DNA of 7,636 bases from Bacteroidales bacterium (GTDB lineage Bacteria > Bacteroidota > Bacteroidia > Bacteroidales > UBA932). The DNA lies in the NCBI GenBank assembly GCA_004552615.1, contig SFNZ01000084.1, forward strand, positions 1 through 7,636, written 5' to 3'. Shown piece by piece: positions 1 through 4,393 of the stretch; the stretch's first letter is position 1, and every line of letters starts with the position of its first letter. The notes under the pieces were generated by a model. That model was not told where the DNA came from and did no database searches. It worked only from the letters and a program-made list of their open reading frames with translations. A program made the translations under genes and the position numbers.

Positions 1-1
1 C

Positions 2-1723
2 GAAAACGGCTATGCAGCCTTCAGCACCGACCTTCCCGTTGGTGCAAAAACCTACGTCAAGGAAATCAGCACCGATAAGCACTATGTCCTGTCCGATAAG
101 GAGTACCCAGTGGTATTCGAGTACGCAGGCCAGGAAGTTGCTACTGTTCACATAACCGTGAACGACGGCAACGAAATCCCCAATGAGCTGATCTACGGCA
201 CGATTAAGGGTTATAAGGTCAACCGTGAAACCGGCGATAAGATCTCCGGCGCTCTGTTCGGACTCTTCCGTGCCGACGAAACCAGCTTCATCGAAGACAA
301 CGCGCTGCTGACTACTGAATCCGGCGAGGACGGCGTCTTCACCTTTGAGAATGTGGTGTACGGCAGCTATACCGTGCGCGAGCTGCGTCCCGCAGCGGGC
401 TATCTTGAAAACGAAACGGTCTATGCCGTGACAGTCGATAAGGACGGCGATGTGGTTGAGATCACCGTAGTGAATGATCTGATCCCCGAAATCGGCACGA
501 CTGCCGCCATCGACGATGAGAAGGAAGTCTGCGCCACCGAGGTGTTCACGCTCACTGATACAGTCGAGTACAAGCACCTTGTTCCCGGCAAGGAGTATAC
601 CGTCAAGGGCATTCTCATGGATAAGGCCACCGGCGAGCCGTTCCTCCAGAATGGTGAGCAGATTACTTCCGAGGTGTCTTTTGTCCCTGAAGCTCCCTCC
701 GGCAGCGTGGAGGTGCTGTTCACCTTCGATGCCAAGCTCATCAAGACGGACACGAGCATCGTCGTATTCGAGAGTCTCTACAGCGACAGCAAGGAGCTGA
801 CCGTCCATGCGGATATCGAGGACGAGGAGCAGACTGTGACCGTTATTGTCCCCGAGATCAAGACCGAGGCTTCCACCGACGGAAAGAAGGAAACGACTAT
901 CGGTGGCGAGATTACCATCGAGGATATCGTTTCGTATCACAACCTCACTCCCGGCAAGGAATACGTTGTCAAGGGCACGCTCATGAACAAGACCACCGGC
1001 AAGCCCGTGACGGTCAATGACGAGCCTGTGACTGCGGAAGCCGCATTCACGCCCGAAGGTAGAGACGGCGAGGTCAAGGTGACTTTTATCTTCAATTCCT
1101 ACGTCATCACCGAAACGACCGATGTGGTCGTGTTCGAGAGCCTCTACCGTGAAGACGTCGAGATCGCAGTTCATGCCGACATCGAGGATGAAGGCCAGTC
1201 TGTGAAGGTATATGTCCCCGAGATCAAGACCACTGCCTCCATCGACGGCAAGAAGGAGATTACTATGGCTGGAAAGGTAACGATTGAGGATGTGGTGTCC
1301 TACACCAACCTTATCCCCGGCACCGAGTACACCATCCGTGGCACTCTCATGAATAAGGCGACCGGCGAGGTCTTCACCGTTAACGGCGAGACAATCACCG
1401 CAGAAGTAAAGTTTACGCCTAAGGACAGAAATGGCGAGGTGAAAGTGAAGTTCGTCTTTGACGCTTCCGGTATCACCAAGAGCACGAGCCTGGTAGTCTT
1501 CGAGAGCCTGTATCGTGATGACATGGAGATTACCACGCATAAGGACATTGAGGACAAGGATCAGACGGTGACGATCACGCCGCCTCCCGATATTCCCAAG
1601 ACCGGAGATACCACGAATATCCCGCTGTGGGGTGCTCTTACCGGTATTTCTCTCTTGGGAGCTGGCGTAGTGGCGTTCTTCACCTTCAGAAAGAAAAAGG
1701 AGGAAAAGGAACATGAACGCTAA
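2..1723 (+). CDS. VaFE/T-Q repeat surface-anchored protein, SpaA-like, IPKTG sorting signal (5' partial)
   Basis: C-terminal 573 residues of a cell-wall-anchored surface protein; the frame is open to the left edge, so the true start is outside the window. Residues 1-65 look like the end of one SpaA/Cna_B-type domain (LPVGAKTYVKEI). Residues 66-162 form a complete SpaA/Cna_B-like domain (GYKV Lys near the start, YTVREL Glu, closing VVND Asn: the pattern of Lys-Asn isopeptide domains). Residues 163-528 are three tandem 122-residue VaFE (T-Q ester-bond) domains. The end is a sortase signal: IPKTG at 531-535, a hydrophobic helix, then a charged tail FRKKKEEKEHER. The expected role is an extracellular adhesin or pilin-like protein covalently attached by a sortase; family knowledge links such proteins to ICEs and pili of gut Firmicutes. 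No sortase gene is visible here. The codons of the charged tail also carry the ribosome binding site of the next small gene, which overlaps this stop by 11 bases. Confidence 0.93.
   Translation, partial: ENGYAAFSTDLPVGAKTYVKEISTDKHYVLSDKEYPVVFEYAGQEVATVHITVNDGNEIPNELIYGTIKGYKVNRETGDKISGALFGLFRADETSFIEDNALLTTESGEDGVFTFENVVYGSYTVRELRPAAGYLENETVYAVTVDKDGDVVEITVVNDLIPEIGTTAAIDDEKEVCATEVFTLTDTVEYKHLVPGKEYTVKGILMDKATGEPFLQNGEQITSEVSFVPEAPSGSVEVLFTFDAKLIKTDTSIVVFESLYSDSKELTVHADIEDEEQTVTVIVPEIKTEASTDGKKETTIGGEITIEDIVSYHNLTPGKEYVVKGTLMNKTTGKPVTVNDEPVTAEAAFTPEGRDGEVKVTFIFNSYVITETTDVVVFESLYREDVEIAVHADIEDEGQSVKVYVPEIKTTASIDGKKEITMAGKVTIEDVVSYTNLIPGTEYTIRGTLMNKATGEVFTVNGETITAEVKFTPKDRNGEVKVKFVFDASGITKSTSLVVFESLYRDDMEITTHKDIEDKDQTVTITPPPDIPKTGDTTNIPLWGALTGISLLGAGVVAFFTFRKKKEEKEHER
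488..1585 (+). repeat. Three tandem 366-bp repeats encoding T-Q ester-bond (VaFE) domains
   Basis: Units are 488-853, 854-1219 and 1220-1585, each exactly 122 codons. In the visible protein the conserved residues recur at constant spacing: Thr166/288/410, Asp186/308/430, the VVFE Glu257/379/501, His269/391/513 and Gln277/399/521. The His to Gln distance is 8 residues in all three (HADIEDEEQ, HADIEDEGQ, HKDIEDKDQ). This matches the known signature of Thr-Gln intramolecular ester-bond domains. That all three bonds form is inference. The units are diverged in sequence, so the array appears old rather than recently amplified. Confidence 0.88.
1697..1703 (+). promoter_or_regulatory. Ribosome binding site inside the adhesin tail
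   Basis: AAGGAGG lies 9 bases before the ATG at 1713. It sits within the Lys/Glu codons of the adhesin's cytoplasmic tail, so the same bases encode the charged stop-transfer tail and start the next gene. This supports real, probably coupled, translation of the 28-residue peptide. Confidence 0.75.
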
Positions 1724-1799
1724 GATGATTATCGGCATCTGCCTTGTGGTATTCATTGTCGCAGGGCTTATCGTTCTTCGCCTGAAGAACAGAAAGTAA
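1713..1799 (+). CDS. 28-residue single-pass membrane peptide
   Basis: This small gene starts with ATG inside the last codons of the surface protein and overlaps its stop by 11 bases. It encodes four N-terminal residues (MNAK), a hydrophobic segment from about residue 5 to 22 (MIIGICLVVFIVAGLIVL) and a basic end RLKNRK. By the positive-inside rule the C-terminus should be in the cytoplasm. A consensus ribosome binding site precedes it at good spacing, which is stronger evidence than length alone. I do not recognise a named family. Its position directly after a sortase substrate suggests a helper in adhesin export, anchoring or membrane retention, but that is inference. The alternative is a chance short frame, which the ribosome binding site and the clean membrane-segment-plus-basic-tail layout argue against. 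Confidence 0.68.
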   Translation: MNAKMIIGICLVVFIVAGLIVLRLKNRK

Positions 1800-1806
1800 T
1801 GGACAA

Positions 1807-1834
1807 GGGCGGCACCCGTCAAAAGGTGCCGCCC
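1807..1834 (+). other. Perfect 10-bp inverted repeat, terminator-like hairpin without U-tract
   Basis: GGGCGGCACC (1807-1816) pairs perfectly with GGTGCCGCCC (1825-1834) around an 8-base loop. It is 7 bases after the membrane-peptide stop and 8 bases before the ribosome binding site of the next gene. No run of T follows on either strand, so it is not a standard intrinsic terminator. It could be an mRNA-stabilising or processing hairpin, a partial attenuator, or a protein binding site. Confidence 0.8.
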
Positions 1835-1856
1835 AATTCCATAAGGAGGAAAGATT

Positions 1857-2477
1857 ATGGATAAAAAAAGAATGGTCGGTGATTACACCGTCCTTAACTC
1901 CATGTATATCGGACACAGAGAGATCATCCTGGGTGAGAACCCGAAAGCAGCCAACGGGGAGCGATATGTCTGCTGCTATGCCGAGCGAGTGATGTTCTAT
2001 GAACAGTATCTTGAGGCAAAAGTCAGTGATGATTTTGCCGAGATCGTAAAGCTCTATGGAGAACGAGTGACGCAGGCCGCAGACGAGATCATGAAAGAAA
2101 CGGAAAAGGTAACGTCCGAGATCGGTATGAACGACGAGATTACCGCAAAGGACTGTAAGCCAATTTCGCAGGATGACGCTATCGAAGATAAAGTCATCGT
2201 GATACGCGGAAATGTGCTTCGCCCGGAGTTCAGACACGCCTCTCACCAATTGATGCTTTGCACAGGAGGCTTCGGAGCACAGAAAAACGCCAGAGGACGA
2301 ACCTGCTACTGCATCTCCCTCTATAGTGGAAAGCAGACGTCGTTTTATCGTGGTGATGTTCTTGGCGTCATGGATAAGCGCTCCTTGCCTGAGTGGGCCA
2401 AAATCGGACTTCAAAACGCCCTTGAAATAAGACAAAACGAGAAAAGCCATCCCAATGAAAGAGGTGAAGCAAGATGA
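1857..2477 (+). CDS. Conserved ICE accessory protein of unknown function (206 aa)
   Basis: The start is set by AAGGAGG at 1843-1849, 7 bases before the ATG. The protein is soluble, with no signal peptide or membrane segment. The N-terminal part (MVGDYTVLNSMYIGHREIIL) looks like a beta-rich domain. A Lys/Glu-rich helical middle follows (about residues 55-95). A conserved-looking C-terminal block has HQLMLCTGG at 130-138, an ARG at 145-147, CYC at 150-152 and LYSGK soon after. I recall proteins with this C-terminal pattern in clostridial conjugative elements next to the same neighbours, but know no function for them. The paired cysteines could bind metal; this is inference. It overlaps the next gene by ATGA, so the two are probably translationally coupled. 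Confidence 0.85.
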   Translation: MDKKRMVGDYTVLNSMYIGHREIILGENPKAANGERYVCCYAERVMFYEQYLEAKVSDDFAEIVKLYGERVTQAADEIMKETEKVTSEIGMNDEITAKDCKPISQDDAIEDKVIVIRGNVLRPEFRHASHQLMLCTGGFGAQKNARGRTCYCISLYSGKQTSFYRGDVLGVMDKRSLPEWAKIGLQNALEIRQNEKSHPNERGEAR

Positions 2478-3412
2478 TCGACTATGAAAAGCGAGCCATG
2501 ATAGAGGCCGAGGATAAATACACCTTCCGTCAGAGCTCTCAGATTTCTTCGCAAACCGGCTTGATCGGTTATCTCCGCGCTGATATGGATACTGACGGAA
2601 ACGGCTTCTTCAGCTCATGGAATGACTACCGAAAAGACCTCAAAACTGATGAGTTCAAGCAGGAGTTTGACGAGGTTATCAATTCTTTGCGTGAGGAAGG
2701 AGATATTCTTCACAACCGGAAGGACCTGGCTTATTACTGCTACACGAATCCGCAGAGCAAAATGCCCACCGAGCAGGACTACTACGGTGTCCGTGTCGAT
2801 ACGGACAAGTACACCTATCTGCTGCGCCTGAACCCGAACAAGGGCGAATACAATCTCTATTGCTATTGCTACGTCAAGGAATGGCTCAATGGGCATATGA
2901 AGGACGCGGCAAAGGGTATCCGGTTCATTAACAGCCACTATAAAGAACTGTTCCGCATCCCCGATGGCGGCAAAATCAAGATCCACCTTGCCTGGAACGA
3001 AGACCAGGTGCGAACTTGCAGATATATCGACGACTACCACGTTGAGGTTGGCGACAACCTTTACCACATTTGCGAGTTTGCCGAGCGGATGGAGCAAAAC
3101 GGACACACCTATGAGCCTGTTCGCACAGAGCTTCCGGAGCAATGCTACAGCATTCTTCCCGGTTCCGGAGAAATCATCGTAGTCAAGCGAAATGAAAAAG
3201 GCTACTACAATCCCCATATTCCCGCCGTCAGCAAGGAACAAGCGCGGGAAATTGTCGATGAGTACAACGGAAAGCTGGGCGTTACCAGAGCCCAAGAGGA
3301 AGCAATGAGAACCGGCTCCATGTTCGGCTTTCATGTTCCCGGCGCTGATCCCAAGAACTATGACAAGGACGGCAAGCCCCTGGCCCCGAAGGACAGATGT
3401 GACGCCAGATGA
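2474..3412 (+). CDS. Conserved ICE accessory protein of unknown function (312 aa)
   Basis: The ATG overlaps the previous stop (ATGA) and is preceded by GAGGTG at 2461-2466. The protein is soluble and has three blocks that I recall as conserved in ICE relatives: residues 19-38 (RQSSQISSQTGLIGYLRADM) followed by a WNDYRKDLKT stretch, residues 120-133 (NPNKGEYNLYCYCY), and residues 182-207 (CRYIDDYHVEVGDNLYHICE and what follows). The C-terminal tail is Asp/Pro/Lys-rich and probably disordered. No catalytic motif is evident. Being fixed between other transfer-region genes suggests a role in DNA transfer, establishment or antirestriction, which is inference only. Its stop overlaps the zinc-ribbon start by ATGA. 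Confidence 0.87.
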   Translation: MIDYEKRAMIEAEDKYTFRQSSQISSQTGLIGYLRADMDTDGNGFFSSWNDYRKDLKTDEFKQEFDEVINSLREEGDILHNRKDLAYYCYTNPQSKMPTEQDYYGVRVDTDKYTYLLRLNPNKGEYNLYCYCYVKEWLNGHMKDAAKGIRFINSHYKELFRIPDGGKIKIHLAWNEDQVRTCRYIDDYHVEVGDNLYHICEFAERMEQNGHTYEPVRTELPEQCYSILPGSGEIIVVKRNEKGYYNPHIPAVSKEQAREIVDEYNGKLGVTRAQEEAMRTGSMFGFHVPGADPKNYDKDGKPLAPKDRCDAR

Positions 3413-3594
3413 GCGAATACTGTGTCTGCTGCGGAGCAGAGATACCGGAGGGCAGAATGATCTGCCCTATTTGTGAAAAGGACGGAGGTGAAGGAAGTGA
3501 AAGACAGACACATCATTTGGAGCAACGAAAATCTCGACTTGGACGACTGGCGCGAAGACTTGCAGGAGCAGTATCCCGACTGTTCCGAAGATGA
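3409..3594 (+). CDS. Small zinc-ribbon protein with cationic C-terminal extension (61 aa)
   Basis: It starts by ATGA overlap with the preceding gene. Cys5, Cys8, Cys19 and Cys22 make two CxxC knuckles (CVCCG and CPIC), a four-cysteine zinc ribbon in the first 23 residues. After about residue 30 the protein becomes strongly basic and Arg-rich (RLGRLARRLAGAVSRLFRR), and this part lies entirely over the start of the next gene in another frame. Related ribbons that I recall from these elements stop soon after the second CxxC, so the tail may be a read-on extension. It could bind nucleic acid or serve in a protein complex; the function is unknown. The ribbon is well supported, the tail less so. 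Confidence 0.72.
   Translation: MSEYCVCCGAEIPEGRMICPICEKDGGEGSERQTHHLEQRKSRLGRLARRLAGAVSRLFRR
3484..3490 (+). promoter_or_regulatory. Ribosome binding site that sets a GTG start
   Basis: GGAGGTG lies 6 bases before the GTG at 3497. A longer reading from the GTG at 3473 has no comparable site and adds only eight residues (MKRTEVKE), so 3497 is the preferred start. Confidence 0.75.
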
Positions 3595-4042
3595 GCTCTA
3601 TCGCATCATGTGCGAAACAAACGCCGACTATCTCTCCGACGAGCGTGTGAACCTGAATATCCAGTTATCCCAACCGATCCTTGTGATTGCTGACCTTGGC
3701 CTTTGGAACGGACGGCGCATGGGATATAAGGAGATCCCAAGCGGCAATATTCGTGACTGCCTATCCGGAGGATACGATTACACCACCTGGTACGTGGACA
3801 AGAAGGGCGACTTCCGTTGTGATGACATTCACCATGATGGCACCAACCACTATCTCTATCGGGTTTACAAGGACGGAGTTTCCGAATATCAAAAGGACCG
3901 GCTAAAAGAGAAGCTATACGAGGGCACCGCCACAAGAGCCGATGTTACGAGGATCACGAGACGCCTCGGTGATGAGATTGGCAAGGTGTATGGCTGGGAT
4001 TTCCCAACACATCAGAGAAATGAACAAGAACCTGTGAGATAG
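3497..4042 (+). CDS. Conserved ICE accessory protein of unknown function (181 aa, GTG start)
   Basis: The start is chosen from the GGAGGTG six bases upstream. It overlaps the zinc-ribbon gene by 98 bases in another frame. The protein is soluble and acidic at the N-terminus (WSNENLDLDDW, residues 8-18). It has a central hydrophobic strand region (QLSQPILVIADLGLWNGRR, 56-74) and a conspicuous His/Asp-rich stretch HHDGTNHYLYR at 112-122, directly after TTWYVDKKGD (96-105). The C-terminal helix TRADVTRITRRLGDEIGKVYG looks conserved in ICE relatives that I recall. The HHDG...H cluster could be a metal or active site, but no named enzyme family fits. Its stop TAG overlaps the ribosome binding site of the next gene. 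Confidence 0.86.
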   Translation: MKDRHIIWSNENLDLDDWREDLQEQYPDCSEDELYRIMCETNADYLSDERVNLNIQLSQPILVIADLGLWNGRRMGYKEIPSGNIRDCLSGGYDYTTWYVDKKGDFRCDDIHHDGTNHYLYRVYKDGVSEYQKDRLKEKLYEGTATRADVTRITRRLGDEIGKVYGWDFPTHQRNEQEPVR

Positions 4043-4051
4043 GAGAAAGCG

Positions 4052-4381
4052 ATGGATAGAAAGAAAGCCATCTGCGAATATCTCCGCCAGAATCATATCG
4101 GCAAAGAAAAAGCCATCCACAGCAAGGAGCTTGAAAAGCTGTTCATGCTTGACGGAAGAAATATTCGCCGCAAGATCAGTGCTCTCAGACAGGATGGCTT
4201 TCCTATTTGCAGCGATGAGACGGGATATTACTACGCAGACAATCAGAAAGAAATCAACCACACAGTTTGCAGGCTCAACGAGCTTGTTACGAAGGTGTCC
4301 AACGCCAGAACCGGCTTGCTGTTCGCTTCGGTTCTCGGTGAAAAGGAACAGACCATAGAGGTCACAATCAAAGTAAAGTAA
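4052..4381 (+). CDS. Winged-helix DNA-binding protein (109 aa)
   Basis: AGGAG at 4041-4045, overlapping the previous stop, precedes the ATG by 6 bases. Residues 4-62 read as a helix-turn-helix with wing: helix KKAICEYLRQN, then SKELEKLFMLDGRNIRRKISALRQDG as helix-turn-recognition helix, then the wing strands PICSDETGYYYA. The rest is a helical segment (EINHTVCRLNELVTKVSNARTG) and a short beta-like tail EQTIEVTIKVK. It probably binds DNA, either as a regulator of this operon or as an accessory to the large DNA-processing protein encoded 12 bases further on. Similar small proteins directly upstream of the giant helicase are, as I recall, common in clostridial ICEs. No effector domain is seen. 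Confidence 0.82.
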   Translation: MDRKKAICEYLRQNHIGKEKAIHSKELEKLFMLDGRNIRRKISALRQDGFPICSDETGYYYADNQKEINHTVCRLNELVTKVSNARTGLLFASVLGEKEQTIEVTIKVK

Positions 4382-4393
4382 GGAGGTAATCCC

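Noticed and set aside
1686..2450. Minus-strand open frame (254 codons)
   Set aside because: Antisense to the adhesin end, the membrane peptide, the hairpin and the 206-residue gene; no domain or start signal supports it.
2615..3334. Minus-strand open frame (239 codons)
   Set aside because: Entirely inside the 312-residue gene in antisense; hydrophobic runs are the complement of Asp/Glu/Asn/Lys codons rather than real membrane segments.
3473..3496. Upstream GTG start for the 181-residue gene
   Set aside because: It lacks a good ribosome binding site and adds only eight residues, while the GTG at 3497 has GGAGGTG at ideal spacing.
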